NCBI GenBank assembly: GCA_035771165.1
Contig: JAWNZC010000354.1
Span: 322,501-386,500, forward strand
Length of the DNA: 64,000 nucleotides
Source: Paragorgia papillata
Taxonomy: Eukaryota > Cnidaria > Anthozoa > Scleralcyonacea > Coralliidae
Direction: 5' to 3'
Shown one piece after another: positions 1 to 11,313 of the stretch (within the stretch, counting starts at the first letter, position 1; each line of letters opens with the position of its first letter). The translations under genes were made by a program, and so were the position numbers. A model generated the notes under the pieces. It was not told the origin of the DNA and ran no database searches. It saw only the letters and a program-made list of their open reading frames with translations.

Positions 1-27
1 AGTGGGTTAATCCCTTGTTAATACTTT

Positions 28-100
28 GCTGTCTAGGCTTGCTGAGGGTTCTCCCTTTGATGAGTAAAATCGTCTGGTTTTAGACAGAGGAAAGTAATAT
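28..100. repeat. Dispersed element with core AAAATCGTCTGG, copy 1
   Basis: Contains GAGGGTTCTCCCTTTGATGA and AAAATCGTCTGGTTTTAGAC. The same core recurs at 9690, 9798, 12975, 18866, 21250 and 38800. No coding capacity. Confidence 0.65.
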
Positions 101-107
101 TTCTGCG

Positions 108-460
108 TTGAGTAAAATAAATATTATTCTTGCATATAGACAGAGTAAAATAGATAATATCTTGCATATAGACACGGAGTAAAATAGATAATATTCTTGC
201 ATATAGACACGGAGTAAAATAGATAATATTCTTGCATATAGACAGAGTAAAATAGATATTATTCTTGCATATAGACAGAGTAAAATAGATAATATTCTTG
301 CATATAGACAGAGTAAAATAGATAATATTCTTGCATATTATAGACATAGTAAAATAGATAATATTCTTGCATATAGACAAAGTAAAATAGATATTATTAT
401 TGCATATACAGACAGTAAGACAGAGTAAAATAGATAATATTCCGACAGAGTAAAATAATT
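108..460. repeat. 33-bp minisatellite, about ten copies
   Basis: Unit reads GAGTAAAATAGATAATATTC then TTGCATATAGACA, with some copies carrying a 4-bp insert (CGGA). The AGACAGAGTAAAAT part matches the right half of the dispersed element around it, which resumes at about 479-545. Confidence 0.9.
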
Positions 461-545
461 AAGTGCTATATAGTCTAAGGGTTCTCTCCTTGGCGAGTAA
501 AATCTTTAAACGCTACTACGCTAGACAGAATAAAATAATAAAAGT

Positions 546-1392
546 GTCCTGTGGTGCTACTTGAAAAGAAAAAAAGTTAATATGTCTGCCAATGATGAAG
601 AAAAATTAAGTTGCATAATTAGCAGTTTGATAAGATATTTGCAAATTTCAAAACACAAGCATTGCTATAAGTTTTTGGTCTATTTTCGATCAGATATCTT
701 ATCTTAAATGATCTCAAAATTTCATTTAGTTCGTCTGCATTGTGTCCTTGTGTTTGTATTATCTCACAAAGTACTGATTGATTCACAACGATTATATCTT
801 TTGACGTAATTCTGCGGCAGTATACAGTTTAATTTCATTTTTTTATCAAAGAACCTTGCCTTCAAAGCATTTGAATAAATGTTGGGTATAATTATACTCA
901 TAAATTTCAGCAATCTACAGTATTTCATTTTGTGGGCAGTCTTTTCGGTTGTAAAACACTATGAAAAGATAAATACACAATTGAAAGCGTCTTTTTGAGT
1001 TTTATTTCTTAAAAAGTTAACCATATTTTAATAAAAAAAAATTAAACAAGATTTAACACTTTAAAAAGAACGGAAATGGTTTTTACTGTAAATACATGCA
1101 GGCGTTAAGAATTTGGCGGTCTGGATAAATTCCCTGGCAATTAATATTCTGAACATGTTATTCTACAAGTAACAGCTGAAATATACTGTATATTTCATGT
1201 AAACATGTCAATTATTAATCCTCAGACATAACTGCCAGAAATATCGGTAAACATGACATTGCACACTTAATAAGAATTTTCTTAAACAGTTTTAGTTGTT
1301 TTTTTGTTGTCTGTCCCTAATAGTTGTAGAATATATTTTCCACCTGGAATTTCGTAGATTTTATACAAGCATATTTCACGTTTTAACAACAC
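546..1392. other. AT-rich sequence, no feature recognised
   Basis: No open frame of interest, no repeat that I can match elsewhere in the window. Confidence 0.5.
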
Positions 1393-1395
1393 TAA

Positions 1396-1505
1396 GGCCC
1401 CGTTTACACTAGAGCTGAAGTATCCGGATTCACATTGTTTTTCATCCTCATGGGAATAAAAAACAATGTGAATCCGGATACTTTTGCTCTAGTGTAAACG
1501 GGTCC
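1396..1505. mobile_element. 110-bp palindromic MITE (PIF/Harbinger-like)
   Basis: Arms GGCCCCGTTTACACTAG and CTAGTGTAAACGGGTCC continue inward to pair over nearly the whole element. TAA flanks both sides (1393-1395, 1506-1508), a 3-bp duplication typical of Harbinger-type elements. Confidence 0.8.
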
Positions 1506-1550
1506 TAAGAGACAACTTTTATCTCAAAACTTGAACATTCCATCAAGTTA

Positions 1551-1602
1551 CTGTAGAGCGTCTCATCGGCGATCAGAAAGTTGTGAATTCGAGTCCGGCT
1601 TA
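1551..1602 (+). repeat. Degenerate tRNA-derived SINE fragment
   Basis: GTAGAGCGTCTCATCGGCGA followed by GATCAG and a B-box-like GAATTCGAGTCC. Matches the middle and T-arm of a tRNA; the 5' end is missing. Confidence 0.5.
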
Positions 1603-1906
1603 GGAATTCAGAAATTGTTCTTGGTTAAATAGCTGGAAGAACAGTTAAACACAATTTTCATATCTGAGCTAGCGTTGTATCTCTTCTCTTAACTCACTAT
1701 AGATTTTCTTAAACATGTTTTTCAATTTCATGCAGTGCAACGACATTGTAATTAAGGCGTGTGTAAAATACAACAGTCCACAAAGCGTGTCACTTACTAC
1801 TTTCGTGCACCTTGTTACTTAACCGTAAGGTTACTTTAACAAAAATATATTCTGAACGGAATTACGATAAGACAAGTTTCACCAAATCTAATATTTCAGC
1901 TGGGTA

Positions 1907-2255
1907 TTAGACCACTTTCATAATAGCGACTAATTTGCATATTTTTTTATGTGCATCTAAGGGGGCTTTCCATTTACACGCGGTTAGACCGGTCAGTCCG
2001 GTTAAATGGAACACGATTCGTTTGAGACCTGGGATGGTCTGACTGGAAAATTTGGTCCTAATCGAAAGCAAGTCCATTCTGGCCGGACTGATCGGTCTAA
2101 CCTTGTCAATTGGAAAGCGCCCTTAATAAGCCTTTCTGGCCTCGTTTGTGAGTCTGCAATTCAAAAGAATCTTTGCTTCATAATGAGGCCAGAAAGGCTC
2201 ATTAAGATGCACATAAAAGAATATTTAAAGTGGTGGTCATTATGAAAGTGGTCTA
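1907..2255. mobile_element. Outer MITE carrying a nested MITE
   Basis: Ends TAGACCACTTTCATAATAGC and inverted ATGAAAGTGGTCTA; inner arms share TTATGTGCATCTAA and its inverse. A relative lies at 53168-53352. It is interrupted by a second element at 1961-2123. Confidence 0.75.
1961..2123. mobile_element. 163-bp nested MITE with TAA duplication
   Basis: Inverted ends GGGGGCTTTCCATTT and AATTGGAAAGCGCCC, with inner arms GGTTAGACCGGTCAGTCCGG and its near inverse. Flanked by TAA at 1958-1960 and 2124-2126. Confidence 0.78.
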
Positions 2256-2462
2256 TAACGTACTAGATCTTTAATTAAATTTCTTTGAGGAGACTGGTGA
2301 TTAATATCATAATACACCTGTGTGTTTCTTGTTTTTCATAGATGAAAGTCGACAAACCAAACCTAGGTTTCTAAAGACTAATATTACAAGATAAAACAAC
2401 GCAAATTTGGCTGCATATAGATAGCAATTATACTATTTTTTCATCGTCAAAGAACACAATTT

Positions 2463-2665
2463 TATGTAGGAACAAGAAAGGAAACCAAAGGTACGATAAA
2501 ATACTAATGTTTCGAGTGAAACCCTTCATCAGACTGAAATGTGAAGGGCTCCGCTCAAAAACGTCACTATTTTGTTATTAAAGCTATTCTTGGCAGTTTA
2601 CAATCTTTTCACCTTGCTCTATCTAAAACACTGCCTACACAACACTCTACTTTTTTACACAAAGG
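2463..2665. repeat. Diverged copy of the GTTTCGAG foldback family
   Basis: Has TGTTTCGAGTGAAACCCTTC, ATCAGA and the distal block ACACTGCCTACACAACACTC also found at 18116-18145 and 51640-51670. Confidence 0.6.
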
Positions 2666-3108
2666 TACAGGATATAAGTTTTAGAAAATATTGAACTCGA
2701 ACACAATACTGATTGTTTGCCATAAGGTTGAAAAAACAAAAAAAGCTTTCAAATTTGGATATATAATATCGAAAATTAAGACGAATGAAACAACTTTAAT
2801 ATGTCAAGATATTCGTAAATATATTTATATGCACTCCGTATTTCTATTTCTGATTTCAAAACATGTGTCCTATACATCTTCGTAAATATTTTGCGAACAG
2901 TTTTTAAAATTTTCAATTAGCTCGTTCAATGTTTATATATTTACAATAATACATTCACAAAAATCCCAAATCATTCCTTCTTTTTTGGTGCATGGTTTCT
3001 TTAATATTATAATTACTTGTAAGCTTTTCATGTATGGGTTCACCAAACAAAATTTGAATTTCTGCGGTTTATCAGAATCACGCATACAGTTTTAAAACTA
3101 TACAAATT
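2666..3108. other. AT-rich sequence, no feature recognised
   Basis: Only short chance open frames. Confidence 0.5.
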
Positions 3109-3109
3109 T

Positions 3110-3351
3110 AAAGCCCTAATCAAACGAGAACGCAAGTCATCGCAAGTTGGCAGTCACGTTATCTCAGCCACTGAGCCGCTCTGAATAGTTTGACTTTCCC
3201 AAAAATATCATGTACCGTGAGAAAGTTACAACTTGTTTAAATAAAACACTCATGAAACCTTTATTTTGTTAATTTGGGTGTTCGAACGACCGCCACAGAA
3301 ATTCTGACTGCCAACTTGCGATGACTTGCGTTCTCGTTTGATTACGGCTTT
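3110..3351. mobile_element. MITE with about 46-bp inverted ends
   Basis: Left arm AAAGCCCTAATCAAACGAGA through AGTTGGCAGTC; the right arm is its inverse with one difference. No clear target duplication. Confidence 0.82.
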
Positions 3352-3566
3352 ACAACGATATTTATTTATGTGTGTTGTAAGTAAGAATATATGTATGGTA
3401 GCCGTTGTATTTGTAAGTCAGAAGGGATCGGATAACCAGAAATATACATCTTGTTAAACCGATCATTAAACCCATTTGAATTCATGCAATCTATATGCAG
3501 CCATCTGAGGTCCAATACATCACCTCAAATACAATAAACTAAATACAATAAACTTCATATATGAGG

Positions 3567-3757
3567 AGGGCCATAGCCCGGTTATCGCGGGGCTGCCATT
3601 TTTATGTCACGAAAATCTTATTACGACTATTTGAGAAATGCAAAATCACATAACGAAGCAAAATTGGGTTTGTTTTTCTGTAGGTATAGCACACGGAGTA
3701 TTATAATTCCTTTTTGTATCAAAGAAATATTTTCGTGACATGGGCCAGCCAGCCCTT
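3567..3757. mobile_element. MITE of the GAGCC/GCCCGG family
   Basis: AGGGCCATAGCCCGGTTATC and TGTCACGAAAAT at left, TTTCGTGACATGGGCCAGCC at right. Similar arms occur at 12207-12441. Confidence 0.6.
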
Positions 3758-3789
3758 AACTTCAATTACTACACTCAACTATATCTATA

Positions 3790-3912
3790 AACTATCCAAT
3801 ATCTAACTCAATGAATTAACTTAAATTCAACCTACGTGCATGCAGCCATCTGACCCTCATATCTAGCTCAATAGACTAACTTATATTGAACCCACGTCTA
3901 ACCATCTGAGCT
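3790..3912. repeat. Two tandem copies of a roughly 65-bp unit
   Basis: Both copies run ATCTARCTCAATRRA ... AACCYACGT ... CCATCTGA. Confidence 0.6.
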
Positions 3913-3914
3913 CG

Positions 3915-3960
<46 letters not shown>
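3915..3960. repeat. (TA)n microsatellite
   Basis: Uninterrupted apart from one AA. Confidence 0.95.
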
Positions 3961-3962
<2 letters not shown>

Positions 3963-5009
3963 ATTCATTATTTTATTATTTTTTTTGATTTTTAGTATTT
4001 TTATTTTTTAGGAGGTAGAAATTTTCGAAGTATATACATATGTGTGCTACGTGGAGGTTTTAATGTTTTTGTCTGTCTAATTAAGCCGGAACATAGATCT
4101 AGACTTTTGAAAATTAGATGTTTAAATGTTTATCATTTTAGAACAAGAGCAATCCTTTTAACATCTGCACGAGGCGGGATGCCTTAAAGAAAAACTTAAA
4201 TTACTTAAGACAATAGAAAAACGAAAGCTGATATGATTGATCAAAAATAGCGACCGGTAAGAACAAAGCAACCGGTATTGAACCCCGCGTTGTTAAGCCG
4301 ACACAAGAAAGTTTATAGAATCTTTCTTTTTCTGTCAAATATTTCTTTGAGATCTCTTTTCAGTGAAATATTATCTTATCACGGTAGCGTAATACCATGT
4401 TGTTGATAATTAATGAAAAACTTCATCGTTAATTACATATGCAAATTACAACGTCGAGAAGAAAAAAAATGAACTTCGGTGTACACATATAATTATATAT
4501 ACATATATAATGCACTGCGTGAGTCGACCGCACTCAGAATGAACAGAAAGTACGTCGCTGAAAGAAGAACGTTTTAAGATTGTGTTTACTGAAGATATTT
4601 CCGAGAGCTTGGACAGCAGTCAGAAATAACGTCTGATATATAAAAAAACGGCTGAAATAAAGGAATCAGGTTAGATATTTTTGAATCGCTTTTTAAAAAT
4701 TGTACGTTACTTTAATTATCAGATAAAACTCTAGAAATTTTGCAGACAAGGTTTTCGTTAGTTTTATCACAAGAAATATGCGTCAACTAGCTTTCAGATG
4801 TCTTTCGATAAAAATTAATATACTAAAAGATTCGGCACGAGGTAGCTTTCTGACTAAACATCCATCCACTATAATGATTTACAATCATTTAAAAAATATA
4901 TTGCTGTTGAGTGAAGAGATGCATGTTAGATTGAAAATGAGGTTGTTATGAAAATATTCTTCAAAGTATTTTAATCATATTAACATTTTGAGTTTCCAAA
5001 CGAGACTCA
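3961..5009. other. AT-rich sequence, no feature recognised
   Basis: No coding signal, no matched repeat. Confidence 0.5.
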
Positions 5010-5010
5010 A

Positions 5011-5305
5011 ACCACAAGCATGCACAGTGGTTAGTGCACGTGCCTTTCACATCTGCGAGCCGGATTCGATTCCTGCACGGTGCAGTTATCTGATTAAAAA
5101 AAAATTCCACCCTGGCCGCATGTGAGAAGAGTGCTTCCAGTTTGACTCCACCAAACACCACAGGTTTCCTCCGGGTACTCCGGTTTCCTCCTGTAGTAAC
5201 ACTGGACCAATGAGGGTGGGCCCTTACTGGACCTCTGAGGATAACAGTTTAGATATAACTGATAGAGTTATCCAGTATAAATAAGGTTAGTTTAGTTTAG
5301 TTTAG
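5011..5305 (+). mobile_element. tRNA-derived SINE with (GTTTA)n tail
   Basis: Head carries an A-box-like AGTGGTTAGTGCACG and a B-box-like GGATTCGATTCC. The body has CCTCCTGTAGTAACACTGGA and ACTGATAGAGTTATCCAGTA, then a tail of GTTTA units. Inverted 3' fragments of the same SINE lie at 21325-21440 and 57755-57935. Confidence 0.82.
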
Positions 5306-5315
5306 CGTGTGATCA

Positions 5316-5362
5316 TCGGCAGATAAGGCGCTCTAACCATTAAACCACTGGGAGACTGGAAC
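5316..5362 (-). repeat. tRNA-like A-box fragment
   Basis: The reverse strand reads CCCAGTGGTTTAATGGTTAG followed by AGCG, a D-arm sequence with Pol III A box. It abuts the SINE tail in the opposite direction. Confidence 0.5.
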
Positions 5363-5778
5363 TAAGATGGCTGAACGTAGGTTGCGAAATTTCAACTGCG
5401 AATTAACTTTGCAAAAATAAGACAAAAACTGTTTTAATTGGACCAAACAACTATATTAAGTTAAAGTTTTGTACACTGTGGTACAAAGTAAATACTTGAA
5501 ATAGAACGCACCAAGTCCCGTTTACTCCACCTCTAAGGCAGGTGAGTTGTTTATTCTTTGGTATCAATTACCACCGGAACTTTCTATTGCAGCATGCCGG
5601 CATGTACAATCTTCAGCCCAAAGTTTTCAGACACTTTCCGTTGTATTACTTTGAAAATTCTTCTCTCTCATTTCCTCCCTGTATTAAATGTTAGCCAGAT
5701 ATATGTAAATGCTATCACTTTTGCCTCTTTCAAATTGTTCTATTTTCTTCTAAGCTCTGTTCCATTCTTTCTCATTTC
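5363..5778. other. No supported feature
   Basis: An open frame at 5558-5833 has no recognisable domain and runs into a repeat; not called a gene. Confidence 0.5.
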
Positions 5779-5857
5779 ATCTCTGGGGAAGCCCTCGGAC
5801 AAGAATGAGATATACAGGAAAAAGATATCGTAAAACGGATAGCTAGTGTAAACGGGT

Positions 5858-6160
5858 GGCGTGTGCTGTTAGGGCGCTGCCTCTCACCAATAGTTAAGCC
5901 CGGTTGGACGGGGTTAGTACTTGGATGGGTAACCGTTTGGGAATAGCCCCGTTCTCGAGCTTGGACCATGTGAGTAGAGTTTAGTTGGTCTCTCCTGTGC
6001 TTCGAGGGTTTTTCACCGGGTTCTCCAGTTTTCCTCTCTCCGCAAAATCAACACCATCTGGGAAAGGAGTGGCGCCCACCCCTGCCTTAGGGTAGCAGCT
6101 AATGAAAGAGGGGCCTTCGGCTCCCCCGACTGCGGTCGACCCTGTACGTACGTAGTGTAA
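5858..6160 (+). mobile_element. 5S-rRNA-derived SINE (SINE3-like), copy 1
   Basis: AGTTAAGCCCGGTTGGACGG, then GGTTAGTACTTGGATGGGTA and CCGTTTGGGAATA match the internal promoter half of 5S rRNA (box A, intermediate element, box C). The body (TGTGCTTCGAGGGTTTTTCA, CCGGGTTCTCC) recurs in two other copies. It is too diverged and too long to be a functional 5S gene. Confidence 0.8.
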
Positions 6161-6646
6161 ATGCGTTGAAAATTCTTAAGTTTTCCTCATTCCTGTTTTT
6201 TTTATGTTCCAAATATTCCCGTGTTTGTTGTCTTGTTTTAGCTCATATTTTGAGTTTCAAGATGTTTATTTTCGGTTTATGCTTTGTCTTGTATGAACAC
6301 TCTAAAAACATGTAAATTTAGGCGTCCTTATTGAAAATTTCTTTGTCGAAATTAAGCACATATGAAAGTTAATGCACTTATCTTTAAAATACTCTGGCTC
6401 TTTGTTTGTTATTGGATTTGTCAATTTTTAGTTGATTTGATTTCCCTTGGAAAAAATCCAGAAATAAGAATAAATCATCAGTTGATTAATCGTGATTTAG
6501 TGAAGAAAAAAATAGAGCCTTGTTGGGTGGAATTCTGCCGATTGATTAAACTTGTTGTCTGTTACTAACTTAAATATATATACAGTGGGCCTTATGGAAC
6601 TTTGCATCAGACCGACGGAATTAAGGCAGAAACCATTATTTGGAAA
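6161..6646. other. No supported feature
   Basis: A 68-codon frame at 6362-6568 lacks any recognisable domain. Confidence 0.5.
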
Positions 6647-6806
6647 TATCAAAGCCCAGACACTGATTACTTTGAAAAAGCCCATATATAACATTGAAGA
6701 AATGGAAAAATGAAAATATTTGTTGAACTAACGTTTATAAATATTTTCATTTTTCCATTTCATAAGATTTATGGGCTTTTTCAAAGTAATTGTGTAGGCT
6801 TTGACA
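6647..6806. mobile_element. Foldback MITE
   Basis: Arms ATTACTTTGAAAAAGCCCAT and its inverse, with inner arms GAAATGGAAAAATGAAAATA and inverse. Confidence 0.75.
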
Positions 6807-6838
6807 TTTTTAACAAAATTACGTTTTCCGCCTGGAAT

Positions 6839-7134
6839 TACCCTGCGAGCAGAGCCTTCTTTTTCTTATTTCTTCGCTGAGAGAGAGGAAGAAAAGTAGG
6901 CTCTACTGTATTCGTGTTTGGCTTCGTCCAAGATTTAGGACGAAGTAACCCGTTTAAGACCCGTTTAATCGGTTCTCGTTTTGTTTTCTGCTCTGATTGG
7001 GACTGGGTTCGAGATTGTAACCAAGCAACTGACATGCATGCGCAATGGAAACCAGTCACGAATACAGCAGAGCCTACTTTTCTTCCTCTCTCTTAGCGAA
7101 GAGATAAGGAAAAGAAGGCTCTGCTCGCAGGGTA
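6839..7134. mobile_element. 296-bp MITE (TACCCTGCGAGCAGAGCC family), copy A
   Basis: Inverted ends TACCCTGCGAGCAGAGCCTT and its inverse. An 8-bp target duplication CCTGGAAT stands at 6831-6838 and 7135-7142, as for hAT-type elements. Internal sequence is shared with copies B and C. Confidence 0.92.
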
Positions 7135-7142
7135 CCTGGAAT

Positions 7143-8075
7143 CCCTGTCTCGTTAATTTTAACCAAAGCACTTAAGCACACATCTGGTCTAAGGATTAGC
7201 AACACTTATCCTAAGATGAATGATTGTGAATATAAAAAACATCCTTTTGTTACATCATTAACACTTCTGACTGGCTGTCCTCCTCCATGTTCAATTTCCA
7301 GACGGTAACAAGGTAATATAAGGAACCAATCAAAAACGTTCTAAGGTTTTGAGAGAAAATGTTTTCAATCCGAACTTTAAAAAAAAACAGTTAGAGATTG
7401 TTTCGTGCCATATACTATAAAATAAACCGTGCTATACTACAAAATGAAGTATGTATAAGCATAGTCTAAGCCTAGCCTCCTTCGCAGACGTTCTTTGTGT
7501 CCAACAATGGACACAAGGCTAAGTATAAGCCATGAGTTAGATTAAAGTTATGGCAGATTGAGCACCTCAAAACGCTTTCATCGCGTTCACAAATAAAAGG
7601 CGAACCATTTCCTGATTACCTAAGATTTTCATGCTTGACATTCTAGTGATGGCGTCCGTAATTTTAATCCCTTCAAGTGTTGCATAAACATGCATTTATA
7701 ACAACCCACACGAAGTTATTCAGTCTAAAAAGTCTCCTATAGCCGCTGGTTGAAGAAAACTGAAGAAAACTGCATCGTGCTCTATCTATACCACAAACAG
7801 CATTCCAAGATTGGGTAAGTGCCGTTTTCAAAACATTTTAAAAAACGATTTTCATATTATACCAGTAACGTTAATTTTATAGTAAAAGGTTGTTCAAACT
7901 CAATAAAATAATAAAAATACTAGTTGCTTGTCCTGTTTTACATGTAATTAATGCTCTTAACTGATGTATATTACAAAAGAAAATAAACGATGGTAGCTAT
8001 TATCTAGAACAATTATTTCCATTATGTGAAAAGTTACGCCGAGTAAAAATATTTAATTTAGGATATATTTATAAA
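7143..8075. other. AT-rich sequence, no feature recognised
   Basis: One short hairpin near 7495-7520 (GTGTCC-AACAAT-GGACAC); nothing else. Confidence 0.5.
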
Positions 8076-8078
8076 TGG

Positions 8079-8079
<1 letters not shown>

Positions 8080-8117
<38 letters not shown>

Positions 8118-8245
8118 AACGAGCACGTGTGATTTTGTTCACGGAATGTCGGAAAGTGCTCAATACCATAAAGGTATAGAGCGAATATAGTATAATTTAA
8201 GTGGGCTTACCTCAAAATGTTGAGGTAAGCCCACTTAAACTATAC

Positions 8246-8277
<32 letters not shown>

Positions 8278-8279
8278 TA

Positions 8280-8333
<54 letters not shown>

Positions 8334-8395
8334 CTATACTATATATAGCTATATATATATATATATATATATATATAACTATATAACTAAAAATC
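8080..8395. repeat. (TA)n tracts around a 58-bp hairpin
   Basis: (TA)n at about 8083-8115 and 8244-8395. The hairpin at 8189-8246 has arms AGTTTAAGTGGGCTTACCTC-type (left arm TATAATTTAAGTGGGCTTAC) and its inverse. Confidence 0.85.
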
Positions 8396-8690
8396 TAATT
8401 TGTGCCATCTTTGTTTTTATCAGTAAGAGGTTAGTGATAAGATGAGATAGAAACTGTATTACATTTCAACGGGTACTTCCTCACATATTTTGCATCAGTT
8501 CATCATGTATTAAGTTGATTGTATTAGTTTAGCCGCACCATGCCTATACAATGCCATAAAGCCATAAACTATGGTTTATTATTTTATTTGTCTTATTTAG
8601 CAATAAAAATAATCATTAGTGCATGAGCTAATCATCAAACTTACAATAAGTAAGGAACGCAGATCGACGTAGATAAGTCAAAGGTATATA
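8396..8690. other. No supported feature
   Basis: AT-rich, no repeat matched. Confidence 0.4.
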
Positions 8691-8699
8691 AATGCGTTT

Positions 8700-8945
8700 A
8701 CTGACTGCCACACTGCACGAGTATCGCAGGATTGTATTTGATCCTATAGCCGGAAGGCCTTGGGTATATTTGCCAAACGGCCGTGGTCCCAGTTTGGTCT
8801 TAACACGTTGAAGCCTGACGACGAGTATTTAAGGTTTATTCGGGCTAATGCCAGACGATTTTATTCAGTACAGGGAGAGGTCCAGCCCCAAAGTGCAGGT
8901 TAAACTGTATATTATATCCCTACACTCGAAGTTTTCCATCACCAA
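8700..8945 (+). mobile_element. Degenerate tRNA-type SINE split by a nested element
   Basis: Parts GCCGGAAGGCC, CCCAGTTTGGTCTT and CTACACTCGAAGTTTTCC match the SINE at 47766-47992 in order. A member of the TTAACACTTTGAAGCCTG family sits between at about 8800-8902. Confidence 0.65.
8800..8902. mobile_element. About 100-bp MITE, TTAACACTTTGAAGCCTG family, nested copy
   Basis: Left end TTAACACGTTGAAGCCTG, inner CCAGACGATTTTATTCAG, right end CCAGCCCCAAAGTG. The end repeat is decayed. Confidence 0.65.
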
Positions 8946-9014
8946 ATATATCTAAGATCTATATACGTTAAATTTACCAATGAGGGAAATCTTGCAAACA
9001 GAATGTTTACTACG

Positions 9015-9125
9015 CAGGTTATATATAGAACCCGGAGAAAAAACCTTGGAAGAGTCTCACATGCGTCACAAGCTCCGAAGAGACAACGTGGCGTCACCCA
9101 TCCAGGCACGTCGGCTCTAGCCGTT
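9015..9125 (-). mobile_element. 5S-rRNA-derived SINE, reverse-strand fragment
   Basis: The reverse strand reads GTGCCTGGATGGGTGACGCC, then CTCTTCGGAGCTTGTG and TTTTTTCTCCGGGTTCT, matching box C and the body of the copy at 5858-6160. Confidence 0.7.
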
Positions 9126-9679
9126 GTATATATTTCCCGTTCCGTGACTTAAATACCCTAGCTTAAGGAACTCCAAATATATATTTTTTAAAACCTAATT
9201 ATCAGAAATTCTTTGCGCAAACAACGAGCGCAAACAATGAGAGCGCGTCTGGTAGCGTGAAAAACAGAACACTAATTAGATCCTGCCTTTGCAAGTACCT
9301 AAAATCTTGCAGCTGTTGACAAACAAGTTGCGTTCCCACAATCGTAGTGATTGAAAATAACAAAGCGCTAAGTTGACAATATACTGGTCCATTGTGTATA
9401 TAGCAACAAAAATAATTCTCTATATCAAACACTATGTTGTTGTGAAATGCATGAGATCTACTGAGGCTTATTAGCTTTTTAAGATATGATAATTATTGTC
9501 CAAAGATATTCTCCAATACTGTATAAGACTAAAATTTCATGCATGTACATAAATGTATATTAAAAACTATTTTTTTACTGCTCAGGCAAGGCAAGTACAT
9601 ATATAGAAATAAAATATATTGATGAAGGTAGCTGTCTTGCCAAATACGGATCTCTGATCTCAGATCGATCTAGCCAAAA

Positions 9680-9880
9680 ATAGTATTTTATTCTGGCTAA
9701 CGCCAGACGATTTTATTCACCTCTGGGTAAGCCCTCGGACACGAATGAGTTATAAACTATCTCTCTAACTCTTTCCTGTCCGAATTGGTCTTTAGTATTT
9801 TATTCTGGCTAACGCCAGACGATTTTATTCACCTCTGGGTAAGCCCTCTGCCCTTGGACACGAATGAGTTAATCCATGTT
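9680..9880. repeat. Two tandem copies of the CCAGACGATTTTATTC element
   Basis: Each reads TAGTATTTTATTCTGGCTAA, CGCCAGACGATTTTATTCAC, CTCTGGGTAAGCCCTC and CGAATGAGTTA. A diverged piece of the same element is at 5779-5808. Confidence 0.75.
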
Positions 9881-11105
9881 GTTGTTAACAGAAATACCAT
9901 TAAGATATTTGCATATATTAATCTATATATAGCAATATAAATGAAATGTACGAACACTCAATCAAAAAATATAAATGCGATTTTTGTTACATTATGCCTA
10001 CAGTTTCAATCAAATCTTGTTAATAACTGGAAGAACATTTTCACAAAAAAAATATAATTAATGTTTTCTTAGGATAAATATACGAGCCTAGCTCAAAATA
10101 CTGGGCTCTTATTCATCCTAAGAATATACGATTTCCGCGCGGTAAATCATTGGTTACCATAATTAATGTTATTGGAAGCTAAGAAATCAACTATAAAATA
10201 AAATTGTGTTTTTCTACGTATAATTAATTACGCAGAATTATTTTGCTTATTTAAAATATGATTAAACGTACACACCCGGAAATAACTGTCCATCAAATTG
10301 TCAATCGGGAAAATTAAAACACGCAAAATCTTGTATTTTCGCGTCAATAATATAAAAACAATACTGCAACGATGGTATGAAACGTGATGAAAGTCAGGAT
10401 ATTTTAACCCAGATGTAGAATATAAAGAAAGTCAGTGATATATATGTTTTATATATTTAAATCAAGAGCGTGGATGGCATATAACGAAGAATAGAAAAAC
10501 GAACAAGATCTGGGTTGGGGTTTTTTTTCACACAACTCAGATAAACCGAAAGACGTCGCAGCCCACTTAAAGAATAAGGTTCGAGTAATTTAAAATTTCC
10601 GGGGTCCTTTTTGATATTCTGTCGACGACACGAGTGTGGTGCATTAAAGGGAACTAGCCGAAGGACGAAGGTTATTTTACAACACAACTATAATCAGGTA
10701 AAGTGGGAACTGGGAAAGTGATAAAAGAAATAAAACATAACATAACATCCCTCTTTTAATTAGAACACTCCCTGGCTATTAAATGCCAAACGATTTTACT
10801 TGTCACGTGGAGCCGGGTGGCTTGGGTTCAAAAGATTAAAATGAGTAATTTACAAAAGAAATATTTTCTTTGAAGAGAACTAGGTTTATACCAAGCAAAA
10901 TCACGAGATTAGAAATAACAGGAAAAATCGACGTAGAATGCAATACAAAGAGTTTTGTTATCTAGACTATAGCCAACTTTCAGTATCACCATAAGTTGAT
11001 AATTTTAACTAGTGTTTTGGTCAAAGCACAAAGTTAGATTTATAATTCAGAGTTTCCGGCCCGTTCACGTCCTCCGCGCCCACAAGTGCGCACGTACAGG
11101 CAAGC
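9881..11105. other. AT-rich sequence, almost featureless
   Basis: A short hairpin near 10070-10115 (CTTAGGATAAAT ... ATTCATCCTAAG). A 76-codon frame at 10457-10687 on the reverse strand is not supported. Confidence 0.5.
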
Positions 11106-11313
11106 GTGTACACTGCAAATTCCCAAAAACTTGTTTTAAGAAAAAAATACTTGTTTTAAGATTTTCTTGTCCCGTTTGCAAGATAATAATCTTACTGCGG
11201 TTTCTTGACAAGATATTTTGTCTTAAAACAAGATTAAATATCTTAAAACAAGAAATAAAATCTCAAAACAAGAAAAATTATCTTGACAAGAATTGGAGGT
11301 TTTGCAGTGTACA
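11106..11313. mobile_element. MITE with GTACACTGCAAA ends
   Basis: Ends GTGTACACTGCAAATTCC and inverted TTTGCAGTGTAC; the interior is built of CTTGTTTTAAGA and its inverse TCTTAAAACAAG, so it folds as a hairpin. An open frame through it is incidental. Confidence 0.8.

Noticed and set aside
5858..5960. Functional 5S rRNA gene
   Set aside because: Only the promoter half matches 5S; the 5' end is different, and the sequence continues into a body shared with other dispersed copies.
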